Of a DNA stretch of 64,000 bases, positions 25,101-35,612 are shown one piece after another. The notes beneath the pieces were generated by a model. That model saw nothing but the letters and a program-made list of their open reading frames with translations. It had not been told where the DNA came from and ran no database searches. The position numbers were made by a program, and so were the translations under genes. Source of the DNA: Montifringilla adamsi (Eukaryota > Chordata > Aves > Passeriformes > Passeridae). The DNA lies in assembly GCA_017590115.1 (NCBI GenBank), contig JAGGNK010012892.1, forward strand, positions 3,326,351 to 3,390,350. Reading direction: 5' to 3'. How positions within the stretch are numbered: the stretch's first letter is position 1; the number at the start of each line of letters is the position of its first letter.

Positions 25101-26539
25101 AACTCCATTGATATTCTCAGAATTATTCTCTTGATATATCTTAGTAAGACCCAAGAATTTCCACTTACATCACTGGGTGATTAAATAATGAAATAGACTG
25201 ATACCCTGGATAAGGAAGGTGGTCTGTCCTCAAAGCTGTAACTGACCTTTTTGGTGACCTGAGAAAAGTCATTCCATTGCTTTCATCACTTTCTTATCCT
25301 GCTTTTGTCTGTCTGTCTCCTACCCTGCTTGTATACAGTGCTGGTTGCACTGGTGTTTCTGTTTACTAGACTTGAAAAAAAAATTCAAGCCCATTTGAAA
25401 ACTAGAAGAGATACAAAGCTGACCTTTTCATTGCTTCATCCAGCTCGTGTGCAGCACTCTGGACTACATGGTTGTGATTTATCCGTGTACATTAGTCTTA
25501 CAGTCAAATATCCCAATTTCATACACACGAGAGCCGTGGGCTCAGAAATAGCACATCGATCAGGCCCTATTGTAAATATAATATGACACACAGTGCAGAT
25601 CAATATTCTGCTGTGCCTGCTACTACAATGCAAAGTGTGAGCAAATCATTATTTTTAGCTCTTAATAACGATGGGAGCTTAATTTCATCATTTTAGAGGT
25701 GAAGAGAGGTGTTTGAAAAACAACCCCATTAGTGGCCACTGTGTGAGCCCCAGTTAGTGTGGGGATGGAGTAGAAAACAGCCACACACGGGCACTGCACG
25801 AGCCCATTTTCTGTTCATGAGCCCAAGGCATGGCCACTGTTCTGCTCCCCCTGCAAAGGCAGAAGTGCCTCTGCTGCCAAGTTTTCCAGAGCCCCAGGAT
25901 GTTTGGGGAAGGCTGAGTGCAGGTTTGCACTTGCACCACGGTGCATTTCCCCCTGCTGGGCAGGCTGGGCGCAATCGCTGCCCTGATGTGTTGCATTCCA
26001 TACACAGAGCCTGGATAAATTTCTTCTCTATTGAGCTGCAGACAAGATGACACAGGAACAGCTCAGAGTGTAAAGAGACCCAAACTTCCTCCAAATAATT
26101 CCCTGCTCTTTCTCTGAACATCTCCCATTTTCATCCTCTCCTTCCCAAAACTGAGAAAACCCAATTAAACTGACAGGGACTCAGTGAACTGAGTTTTGTC
26201 CCTCAAGGACAACAAACCCAAGAATAATAAAACAGCAATTTATGAAACAGAGAAAATAAAAAAGCAAACCAGCAAGCTAACCAAGATTAAAAAAAAAACC
26301 CAATGTAAAATTGACAACTTCAGTAACACTTATGAAACCTTTCCTAAAGAACAATGACAAGGACAAGTTTATTCCCTTTGATGATGTTACCTCCCTTGAA
26401 ATCTGAGAATGCCAAGGCCCAGGACTCCTGGTCAACTTTCTGAGGCTGACCACCAGGGCCTTATCCACACCTGCATCCAAACACAACGGCCCAAGCTGCC
26501 AGTAGTTCACTCAAAAATTCATGAGCACAGGAATGATCA
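22156..26539. other. Non-coding DNA, no gene recognised
   Basis: No exon or RNA gene is supported. There is a T13 run at 22651-22663, a 10-bp tandem duplication (AGCATAAATC twice, 23354-23373), and a moderately GC-richer patch at about 25750-26050 where frames on both strands stay open by composition. I recognise no product in any of these. Confidence 0.55.
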
Positions 26540-27010
26540 CCTATAAACATCCTTTTAGATGTAGATGCCACTGATTTTATTTAGTTAAAATTGGCCTCAG
26601 GTGATTGTCTTTTCTGTTTTCCTAAACATTAATTTCTGGTGTTTGAACTTCATTTCCAATGTTCTAACTTCAGTAATTGCTGCTTTAATCTTTTGCAGCT
26701 TCACATGTTCTTGGTAATAGAGAATAATAAATGTAAATGTAACATTTAGGCCATCAGTAATTTATCCTGGGAGAGCAGTTCAAAGGGAGCATCAGCTTGA
26801 AACTATTGGTTCGTTTGTGAAGTTTGAGGCAGGAGACCCAACTGTCATTTGACTTCAAGGAGCCTTTCTACAGGACTAATTATAAGACAAAGCCACTGGA
26901 CTCGTACTGATTAGTTATTTATATTTTTGATGAAGTTATCTGCAGTTATTTTTTGATCTCTAATTAGAGGTGACCACTAAAGCATGAGTTTGCTTCATTT
27001 TCCGGAAGAG
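26540..27010. promoter_or_regulatory. Candidate enhancer-like non-coding element
   Basis: Complex, non-repetitive AT-rich sequence with clustered motif cores. The densest part is 26876-27008: TAATTATA (26877-26884), ACAAAG (SOX/TCF-like, 26887-26892), TGATTAG (26908-26914), TAATTAGA (26961-26968) and CCGGAAG (ETS-like, 27002-27008). Clusters of this type are typical of developmental enhancers in gene deserts. The call is inference from motif density only, and conservation could not be tested. Confidence 0.3.
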
Positions 27011-27509
27011 CAGCTCAGGAATCATTCTATCACTCACTTAAAACAAACACCACGGTGATCTCAACACTCCCTAGAGTTGATTCTTAGTTAACAAGAGAAA
27101 AAAACTACCCGATTAAGTTCCCAGAGCTGGCTCTCTGAGTGGCCAAGGACTTTTTTAAGATATGTCACACAGATGGAAAATGTTTTCTGGTAGTATCTAC
27201 AGCGAGCCACAACAGTCTCTTTCAGATCCTTCATAATTTGTGAGACAGAATTAACAGCTGTTTTTAAAGTAAAATATAACCCATGGGAAATAGGAGGAGA
27301 GGATGAATCCTGATGCTTCACTTTCTGACATTCTCAGACCAGGAAAGGAAAGGTTTAATTTTTGTCATTTAAATGCTAATATAATTTCATGACCACCTGT
27401 CATACCATAAAATGTTTTCCGTTGCCTTAATCACATTCTGCTCTCCTCAGCAGAAAATTAGCTGATGCTAAAATACCAAAAGATTATTAGGAAACTTTTA
27501 TTTTTATGG

Positions 27510-27540
27510 GTAGATCATTTGGTACATAAGAATGATCTAC
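27510..27540. repeat. Perfect inverted repeat, 10-bp arms
   Basis: GTAGATCATT (27510-27519) is followed by an 11-nt spacer and its exact reverse complement AATGATCTAC (27531-27540). It could extrude or fold as a hairpin in RNA. It lies about 90 bp upstream of the plus-strand CR1 fragment. No adjacent miRNA-length extended stem is visible. Confidence 0.85.
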
Positions 27541-27629
27541 TTGGGGAAGTGTCTTAATCAAATGCTGATATAAGCAGCAGTCACTTTCCAATACTGGGGA
27601 GAACAAACTGATGTGCTCGATGGCCTCGA

Positions 27630-27860
27630 GGTGTACTGGGGGAGTTTTAGATTAGATATTAGGAAAAATTTCTTCACAGAAAGGACTGTCAATCATTGGA
27701 ACAGGCTGCCCAGGGAAGTGGTGGAATCATCATCCTTAGAAGTGTTCAAAGACGTGTAGATGTAGAGTATGAGGACATAGTGGCGAACATGGTGGTGGGT
27801 CAGGGTTAACAGTCAGACTTCATGGTCTTGGAGGGCTTCTCAAACCTTAATGATTCCATG
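27630..27860 (+). mobile_element. CR1 LINE 3' fragment (plus strand)
   Basis: The order of blocks matches the CR1 3' region. TTAGATTAGATATTAGGAAA with AATTTCTTCACAGAAAGG comes first, then GGAACAGGCTGCCCAGGGAA and GTGGTGGAATCA. These are followed by GAAGTGTTCAAAGACGTGTAGATG, then GGTTAACAGTCAGACTTCATGGTCTTGGAGG, and a terminal AACCTTAATGATTCCATG. The first part derives from the end of ORF2 and beyond, and the last from the 3' tail with a single terminal octamer-like unit. It is clearly diverged and 5'-truncated, so it is an old insertion. Sequence left of about 27630 does not match convincingly. Confidence 0.93.
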
Positions 27861-28608
27861 CCCTGCACCAAGAGTGTGTCTACAGCTCTCCATCCCTAAC
27901 TTCTGGTACTTTCAGTAGTGAATGCCACATCCATGGAATAGAACAATATTCCTTTGCTGCAAGGGATGAGATGACTCTGACTCCCTCCTGTAGAAGCTTG
28001 TCCAGAAGTGAAGCAGCTTTCTTGTATTTCAGGGAAACAACAGACACAAGCTGCCTTCTCTATGTCTTTCTTCTGATTATAAAGAAAGTGTATTTTCGGC
28101 TGTTTTGACTCGACACTGTTTTCAAGTAACTAAGTAGAAAAAAAATCAATGTGCCTGGCAATATCTTTTTAAAAAATAGGAAATAGCAAAGGCACTAAAA
28201 CATTCCTGGAAGGAAGCAAGGGATGAAAAACTGGAAGGAGCAGTCCAGCAGATATTGAACAGATCTGCTTTTAGAAGACAGCAGAAAGGTTTGGTCTGAT
28301 AAAACCTGATAAGTCGTTTCAGCCATAGAGGTTCATGAATTAGAGCAAAACTGCTGTGCTATGCCTTATTACTTCCCTGATTTCTTCCCACCTGAGTGCC
28401 TTATTCAAAGATATATTTGCTACCAAATCTTTGTTTATAGTAACTGTTAATAAAATCCTCCAGCAACATATGTTTTTGCAATTGCAGAATATTCTGGATA
28501 TTATTTCCTACTCTTATGTGAGGATATAGCATGAGAAAGTACTTTTACCTTCATCATCTTAGGAAATGACATGTAGTTCTTAGTGTGCTAGAAAAATGAT
28601 AAAATATT

Positions 28609-28635
28609 ATCATTATTTTTAGCAGAAATAATGAT
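28609..28635. repeat. Perfect inverted repeat, 10-bp arms
   Basis: ATCATTATTT (28609-28618), a 7-nt spacer TTAGCAG, then the exact reverse complement AAATAATGAT (28626-28635). The arms are AT-rich and contain ATTA cores, so it can be read either as a weak hairpin or as a divergent pair of homeodomain-type sites. Confidence 0.85.
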
Positions 28636-29278
28636 GCATTCAAATTTAGTATTATAACCAGAAATTTAGCCATATTCTCCCAGTGAGCTCACTAGATGGA
28701 CAGGCCAAATATACAATGGATTAAGTAAATGCTTTTCAATTTATTTTATCATTGAGACTAACCATATAATGATAACATGGTTAACTTTAATCTATTACCA
28801 CATATCAAATGTTATTTTCCTATTGTACACCAAAAACAATGTTTTATTTAACCTCATGCCTTTGCATCATCTAAGATGATGCTCCTTCCTGGAACAGAGG
28901 AACTCAAAGACTAAAAATCTAGCTCTCAGATTCTCATCCTCCTCTTTTATTCCTCCTACAAGTCTTAGCTAAGAATGAGTCTTCAGTCTCCCACAGAGGT
29001 TTTTCTGCAGACCCAAATGACATTAAACAGTCTCTATCAACCACTGACAGCAGACTTCCCCAAATTCTTCCTAACTCTATTACTGCCCTTAATGGAACAG
29101 CACAGCTCGAGCAGTTATGAGTGCAGCCAGCACAGGCACTACTCCAGTCTGGGATTTGATCTGTAACAATTTGATGATCTGGCCTTATTACCAATTCAAC
29201 AAATTCTAGCTCCTTTTAATCTCAAGCCTACTCCATTACAATTGAGTCAGTTATTAATTTCTCATATAAACTGAAAAT

Positions 29279-29294
29279 AAAAAAAAAAAAAAAA
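29279..29294. repeat. Poly-A tract (16 A)
   Basis: The A-run begins right after GAAAAT, so an AATAAA-like hexamer overlaps its start. I looked for a retrocopied gene body in the ~400 bp to the left and found none, so it is called a simple repeat. Confidence 0.8.
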
Positions 29295-31990
29295 GGCCTT
29301 CAGAAAGACTGGATTTTCCAGATTTTTTTCTAAATTCCCATTCCAGTGCTTAAAGATACAAATTGTTCCCAGATATTTCTGAACAGCCCACAGTTTTAAC
29401 TGTAACTGGAGTTACAGTTATTAGGAATACATTTAAAAATGGCCTCTAATTTTTCTTCAGGTATTTTCTTTATGTTTCAGAGGAACCATGTCCCCAAAGT
29501 GCAAAAAATAAGGTAATTTTCCAGGCTTCTTTGTACTTCCATTACTATTGATTTGTCTCCATCACTGCAACAATGAATATAAATTATCCAATGGAAACTA
29601 CCCTTTCAAAGCATAGCTAACTATTTCTAACAAAAAGCCCTGATTATGCAAGATAGATGGGTTTTTTGTGTTTTGGTGGAGTTCTTTTAGCATGTTCCAA
29701 GTCTTACATTATAACATTATTAGAAAAAGTTAATGGCTCAAATTTTTCAATCGAATGGAACTGCGTTCTTGAACAAGGCTACATGATTCTTGCAACAGGA
29801 GCCACACTGACTTTGGAGTTAATATTTGTTTTGAAGCCAATGTGGCAGCATTTTGAAAATCCCTTTGACATGCTGCAGTTTTTCATTCTAAGACCTCCAA
29901 ACAAAACACAAGAAATCACTGAGTGGTGCAGAATCTTACACTTACAGTTTCAGCAAATGTTGCAGACAGTTTCATCAGTGTCTTTCCCACTAATAGGAAA
30001 CAAATAAAGCCTGATCCATTGGTAAAGCAAGGATAAGTTAGGTTTCATTGGTACATGAGAACTTCTGGATCCTTTGGCAAAGATTCTGCAAGTCTAAGAT
30101 GAAGATAGTATGGTATTAGTTGTATGACAACAAATTTTCCCAAGTGATAACACAGAGTTTTTCACAGTGTGTAACTCCTCATTATCAGGATGATCATTCC
30201 ACTTCATTATTTACGTTCGCTGCAGCACTTCCAATCCTTGGGAATGAGCTGGTAGCAACAGAACATGCACATAAATCACTCAGGTGTCACAGTGGTAGAT
30301 ATTAAAAAGTCAAGGCTTGCCACAGCACTGGAATAGTTATGTCCTATTTTTAAAATACTGGCGCCAGTCTTCTCCCTTATGTGACTGCTGAAGTGTAACC
30401 TTCAGCAATTCTGGACCATAACTGTAATTGTAAATTTAAAAAAAATTGTTCAGTATACTTTGAACAGGTATTTATTATGCAGACCACACACACTTCTATA
30501 TGTGATGGCGTTACACATAAAGTATTCATAGCTGAGAGTGTCTGATGGCTGCAATATGTAAAGTCACTCTGTTGTACATTATATGCAAAAAAAATCAACA
30601 TAACCTATTTCATAATAATCTAAAACAACTTTGCCTTCCCTAAAAAAGAAGCTACAGGGCACTGTCCAGCCTTTAAGCCTCAGAGCTAGTACTTGATTGC
30701 ACCAAGGCCTCTGCCACCTCCCTTTTTACAGTATCAAGCAGAAAAACCTGTCAAAATAAGCCAGAGCTGAGCTTGTGATTGGAGACAAACTGTCGCCTAA
30801 TTTTTCCCCATCCAAATGGCAATCTGAGGACCGCACGGTTTTGGTATTTGCATATTAAACAGATGTTGGTATTAATTATTTGGTGAATCCTGAGAGACAT
30901 CAGCAGCATACAAAGAAATCAACATATTTACACTGTCAGAAACAACTCTGAAAGAAAAGACAGTAAACACAGATTAAATTAATCTGAGAGGTCCATCCAC
31001 AGTAGGCAAATACAACTGACAATTGGAATGGGAATGCCTAATTGAGCAGGATCAAACAATCCATTTTTGCATATAATTTTTTAAAGAGCGTCATATATAC
31101 CAGTGTTGGCAGATTTACAAAAGCAATGCTGGGCCAAGAGACTGGGACACAACCACCTGGATGATCAAGGAAGAGGAATCAGGCTTCAAAGCTTCTGTCA
31201 CAGCTCGGGGTTAGATTTCCTGAGCTACATTTTCCAAGCTGAATCTTTCACTGAACCTTTTCTGGGAGGTCTAGCAGACTTCTAATTGAGGCTGTGAGAA
31301 GTTTTTTCTGGGTTGGCAATTAAAATCATATTAATTAAAACCAAAATCAAAGTTTGAATGATAGAGAAAGAAGAAAGAAAGAGATATTTGCTTCACATAA
31401 TCTACAACAAGGATTTGTATTTTGCTTCCTCACTGAAGACACTAGTATCTTTTAATTGGTTTGACTGATCATCAGTAGCCAAGTTTGGAAATTTTGAGCA
31501 AAGCCTACTCTAAAATGTGGAAAATCCCCCAAACATCTGAAACAGTTCCTGGTCAAAGTCTAGCTAGCACAGGCAATTCTGACGGTATCCAAAAGTAGAT
31601 ACCAAGGGCACAGGGAAAAGCACACACCATCACCTTTCCTCCAGCTCCAAACATTTCCTGTTCAGGGGGATTTTTAGCCAGGTATAGTTTCTATGTACTG
31701 AGTAATTCTCTATGGGCTTATTTTCCCTGAACTGTCTTGAAACCGTGCAAACTTCTGGCACTCCTGGTATCCTTTTGTGGCTTCCTAAACTCAGATACTT
31801 TTAACAGGAAAAATAGCTCCAGGATCACTGAGGGGCTCCATTTTTGTATTGGAAGTGGAAATGTTATCTTGCTTCTCCAAATGGCTCACCGCTCTATAAA
31901 CTTCCTTCACTTCCCCAGTTGTTTCTTTTCCAGACTGAGATTTGCCCAATCAATCATTCTTTAGAAGGCAGCCCCATGTCCCCAGTACAA

Positions 31991-32141
31991 GTGACTCACT
32001 TTTGATGTGCAAAGAAAGATCAGAGGACAGATTTCCTGTTCTAAATTCCTTAGAAAAACCACTCTGGATCATTATGTCCTCAGCTGCTTGTCTGCCGTGA
32101 GGCACTGGCTTAACAGCCTTTTCTTTTACATGTCTCAAACC
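31991..32141 (+). repeat. Local direct duplication, copy A
   Basis: This ~150-bp segment is repeated in the same orientation about 0.9 kb downstream at 32903-33055. Shared landmarks in order are GACTCA, TGTGCAAA, AAAGATCAGAGGACAGATT, CCTG then TCTAAATTCCTT, GTGAGGCACT, CTTAACA, and TTCTTTTACAT with TCAAA. Identity by eye is roughly four-fifths. Sequence outside the segment does not align convincingly. It is either an old local duplication or two copies of an unrecognised dispersed repeat. Confidence 0.85.
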
Positions 32142-32783
32142 ACACAGTCCTAACACCTGGCCAGGCCATTTCACCCTGTTGAAACCAGGAGGGACTGACT
32201 CCCACAGAACTCTCATTTACACTGGCAGAAATGATTTACAAACTTCCCTGCTTGCTGTATTACCAAGCTGTGACAAACATTTTTTCTATCACATTGCAGG
32301 CTGATTTCTATATTCCACATTGATGAATGTTTCTGCACCAGGACCTTCAGCCATGGAGCACCAGCCACAGCACATTCACACAAGTTTGACTGCTGCCCTC
32401 TGTGCTTCTCCAGGGTTATACTGGGAAGAGAACTCCCTACTCTGCTTTTGCCTTTGTCCCCAGGAGACTCAGGCAATGGAACTGAACCCAAAGCTGCTGC
32501 TGGGGCTCGTGTGGAGAGGGAAGTCACTACACTTGACCCAGAGGTCTTCACTCTAAAATGCTGCTGGCACATAAATGTATCCTGTGTTTGCCTGCTGCCT
32601 TCCCCACTGACATGAACCAATAATGGGGCCTTTGGAACAAGGCTATGCATTGACTGTAAGTATTCCAGGTGATGCAATTTTCTTGAAGTTCCCAAATTCT
32701 TGTTCTGAAGTCAGAAAGGCAATTCTGCATCTGCAACAGGCAGCTCTATATATAAAAAATAGCTTCCAGTGGAAAATACCTTG

Positions 32784-32870
32784 GATTAATTAGAGCGTCT
32801 GTATGGGAAGCCATTAATGCATCACCTTCCTCACAAGTGGAATTCTACAATTCCAGATGTTAATTAAATC
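32784..32870. promoter_or_regulatory. TAAT-rich motif cluster with palindrome
   Basis: Cores seen are GATTAATTAG (32784-32793), CCATTAATGCAT (32811-32822) and TTAATTAAAT (32860-32869). An inverted repeat TGGAATT/AATTCCA lies between them (arms 32838-32844 and 32849-32855, 4-nt spacer). The cluster sits between the two copies of the local duplication. It resembles homeodomain-rich regulatory DNA, but AT-rich composition raises the chance rate. Confidence 0.25.
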
Positions 32871-32902
32871 ACTATATTCTCAATTTAAGCTATCTTAGCA
32901 TA

Positions 32903-33055
32903 ACTGACTCATACTTTTAGTGTGCAAAAAAAGATCAGAGGACAGATTGCCTGCTCTAAATTCCTTTGAAAAACTAATTCAAATCATAACATCCTAGACT
33001 GCTTCTCTCCTGTGAGGCACTCACTTAACAATCTATTCTTTTACATAAGTCAAAG
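32903..33055 (+). repeat. Local direct duplication, copy B
   Basis: Partner of 31991-32141, same orientation and offset of about 912 bp. Small indels (for example near the GACTCA start) and scattered substitutions indicate it is not recent. No terminal inverted repeats or target-site duplications are evident at either copy. Confidence 0.85.
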
Positions 33056-35300
33056 TGCAATTCAATTTTAGAACCATAGACCTTGAAATTTTACAACCAG
33101 CCCAATTATCATTTTAAAAACTGATGATTTAACTATTAAAGTATACCTAATTAGAAATGTCATATGTGCCTAATTTATATAAATGCTACTTAAATTATAA
33201 TGAAATGGATTAGTTTTCAAGATAATTATATGTAAAATATAACTTATTAATTTCAAATAGTGAAGTTTATCCCTATAACTCTCCCTATTTGTCTTGCTTT
33301 CCTGGGATGGAGTACAAGTTGGTCATATTTCACCAATGACAGGGTCGAAGTGCAGTATTTATGGAACTTAAACCCAAAATTTCTGAAACACAGAAGTGGG
33401 AAGATGCTGTGAAGCATACCTGTCCTGAAGGACAGACACTGCTCATCACCATAACAGTACCATTGTCAATACCGGTTTTTCCACAGAAACAGAGTGCAAA
33501 GAGACACCATTTACAAGACACACAGCAAAGACAGACTCACAGAAATCTATGAATATTATTTTTTTGCCTGACAGTAAAAGAACCTGCCTGGTTTTTGCTC
33601 TGTGCTCAGTTGACTCCATTGATAGCTTCAGTTTGTAGGTATGCTAGGAATTTTAGGAATGCTAAAACATAATACATCATTTTGCTGCCTTTAGAATAAT
33701 ATTTATTACAGATAGCATTGAAAAACATTTTATATTTTCATGAACAAAAGTGTTAAGATGCCTTCACAATTACTGTGTAATAACATAGCATTTATTCTGC
33801 TCTGGGTGATGAATTTGCTCTTTCATGTAATGAGCTGTCATGATTTTCTTGATTTTTTTTTTTTTTTACTGAGCATGAAGTTGCAATTGAGTAGGTGTCT
33901 AGGTTAGCTTGTCTCCAGAGCAGTATTTGATATGCAAAATACAACTTATTAGTTTTCAATTTGCCACTAGCTTAGTTAAAAGATGCAGTTAAAATTCCTC
34001 AGCAGCAGGTAACACTGCTGCATTATAAAATGGTGTTGCAAGTGATGCGTAAAGAAAAAGACACGATGTAAATTTAGCTTCATCGGGTTTCACCCAACTT
34101 GCAGTTTATATCACTCGTGAAAGACAGTAGGAACAATGCAATTTACCTGCAATCCCAACACCAAACTGAAAAAGCCAGGACAGTTTATTGTCAGCACATT
34201 TAACTTGTCCTAAGGGGTGCAGTTAAAAGATGACTTTGTGGTACATCAGTCCTTTCTTATTGGACTGTAATTAAGAGGGAGAAGGTGAGGATGGCTGCTA
34301 AGACAACGAAGATTCAGAAGTGAAAGCATACCCATTACAACCTGAATATATAACAGACAGTATTTAATGTGCTGCATCAAATAAAATTCCTGGAAATGAA
34401 AATCAGATGTTCCTAGATTTAACTTGAGCAATTGGAGAAAAACCGGATTAAGGCAGAGGAAGGGATTGTCCAGTGGGTGAACAAGCTTGCAGTACTCCAG
34501 AGCAAGGAGGGAAAATGAAGCTCAGCCTTTAAACACTCAGAAAGTTTTCTTCTATAAGATGTGGGTCAATTAGAAATTATAGAACAAAGGGAAAAAATGA
34601 TAGCAGATTGTACACAAACACAATGACCCTCAAAACCCATGTGAATTCACTCCTAAAATTACTTTATCAAGATGTTTGTGATGGACATAAAGGAGTATTA
34701 TCATACTGGATACAAATAGTCTCTGTCATCCTAGAATAGGTAAATGCAAACTGGGAAAAAACAGAAGAGTTTCCATGACAAAGAGAGAATGAAGAGGCTA
34801 TTTCATGAGAACAGATTAAAAGAGCTTGCTGAGAACAGCTGAAAAGAATTTGCTTTGTTTAGCCAAGCAGAAAGCTCAGAATGCTATGGTTGGTCTCTCA
34901 GAATAAGATGAAAATGCTAAAACCAAGGGAACAAGAAGAATTATTGAATCTTGAAATATAATGGTAGTTGGAGAACAGATTGTTAAAAGAGACCACAAAC
35001 AATCTTCAATTAGAAATTAGTGATAAAGGACCATCACCAAAGTATGGTTTTGAAAGAGGATATGCCAGTAAACTTACAGTGGCTGGGGTTTAGATACAGG
35101 TGGTCTTGTCTGGATTTAGTTCTTACAACTTACCTTTAAAGGGAGAGATACAGCTCAGCTGAATTCCTGAGAAATTTCTTCCAAAAAAGCATGATTTGAT
35201 TTTCTCTGGTTCTAACAGTTCAGTAACCCTCATGAGACAAAACCTTTCTATAATTATGTGGTTTTCTATCCTCAAAACTAGCAAAATACCAATAAAAGCA
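33056..35300. other. Non-coding AT-rich DNA, no gene recognised
   Basis: No exon or RNA gene is supported. A T15 run lies at 33853-33867. The stretch 34780-35110 has a faint CR1-like flavour (AGATTAAAAGAGCTTG, then TTTGTTTAGCC) but is too diverged to call. Confidence 0.5.
33853..33867. repeat. Poly-T tract (15 T)
   Basis: A simple homopolymer run with no associated element visible. Confidence 0.85.
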
Positions 35301-35354
35301 CACCAAAGCCATCTTTGGTGTAACCAAGCTCATGTACCAAGCTTTGGTGTAACC
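35301..35354. repeat. Hairpin plus 13-bp direct repeat
   Basis: CACCAAAG (35301-35308), spacer CCAT, then the exact complement CTTTGGTG (35313-35320) form a tight 8-bp stem. The right arm extends to CTTTGGTGTAACC (35313-35325), and this 13-mer recurs exactly at 35342-35354, 29 bp on. The combination suggests a small template-switch or duplication event. Confidence 0.8.
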
Positions 35355-35487
35355 CATAACCTCTGCCAAGAGGGAGACAGATTGCCATGCTGATCCAGCC
35401 AAGCTGTTTGGTTTTGCAGAGCAAAATGCTGATTTCCCCCTTGCCCAGGTGCTACCGGAGCAACTTGATGACATCAGTGTCCTAAAT

Positions 35488-35612
35488 ATCACAGAATCAC
35501 AGAATATTCTGAGTTGGAAGGGATTCACAAAGATCACTGTGTCCAGCTCTTAGGTGAATGGCCCATACAGGGATCAAGCCCACAACCCTGGCATTATTAG
35601 CATCAGCTAAGC
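35488..35612 (-). mobile_element. tRNA-Ile-derived SINE with CR1-type tail (TguSINE1-like), degraded
   Basis: Read on the minus strand, the right end is a tRNA-Ile(AAU)-like head. The plus strand shows the complement TGGCCCATACAGGGATC with a B-box relic (35570-35580), then GGCATTATTAGCA, whose complement carries the AAU anticodon loop CTAATAA. The D-arm/A-box part is mostly deleted, leaving only AGCTAA. The left end (35488-35520) is a CR1-style tail, the complement of ATTCTGTGATTCTGTGAT with CTTCCAACTCAG. This head-plus-tail structure is that of the SINE described in zebra finch. Such SINEs rely on CR1 enzymes for mobility. With the A-box region lost this copy cannot be an active pol III gene. 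Confidence 0.88.

Larger units (their letters stand above)
27861..31990. other. Non-coding AT-rich DNA, no gene recognised
   Basis: No exon is supported. There is a perfect inverted repeat at 28609-28635 and an A16 run at 29279-29294. A plus-strand frame of 116 codons at 29657-30007 has no recognisable domain. At 30815-30900, AT-rich complex sequence carries a POU-type octamer ATTTGCAT (30846-30853). A purine tract lies at 31358-31383. Confidence 0.5.

Noticed and set aside
27080..27330. Coding exon on the minus strand
   Set aside because: A 77-codon frame is present, but no splice-site pair flanks it and no homologous family is recognised.
29200..29294. Processed pseudogene ending in a poly-A tail
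   Set aside because: There is an A16 run after an AATAAA-like hexamer, but no recognisable gene body or target-site duplication upstream.
29657..30007. 116-codon plus-strand frame with hydrophobic segments
   Set aside because: Hydrophobicity follows from T-rich codons; no known membrane family is recognised and no exon boundaries fit.
32213..32695. 160-codon minus-strand open frame as a gene
   Set aside because: Overlapped by a plus-strand frame in a locally GC-richer stretch; no family signature or transcript-like structure.
34780..35110. Ancient CR1 5' fragment
   Set aside because: A few blocks (AGATTAAAAGAGCTTG, TTTGTTTAGCC) recall CR1, but the order and spacing do not hold up and no diagnostic 3' end follows.
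35559..35612. Functional tRNA-Ile gene
   Set aside because: The D-arm and A-box region is largely deleted, pairing is broken, and the sequence is fused to a CR1-type tail; it is a SINE relic.
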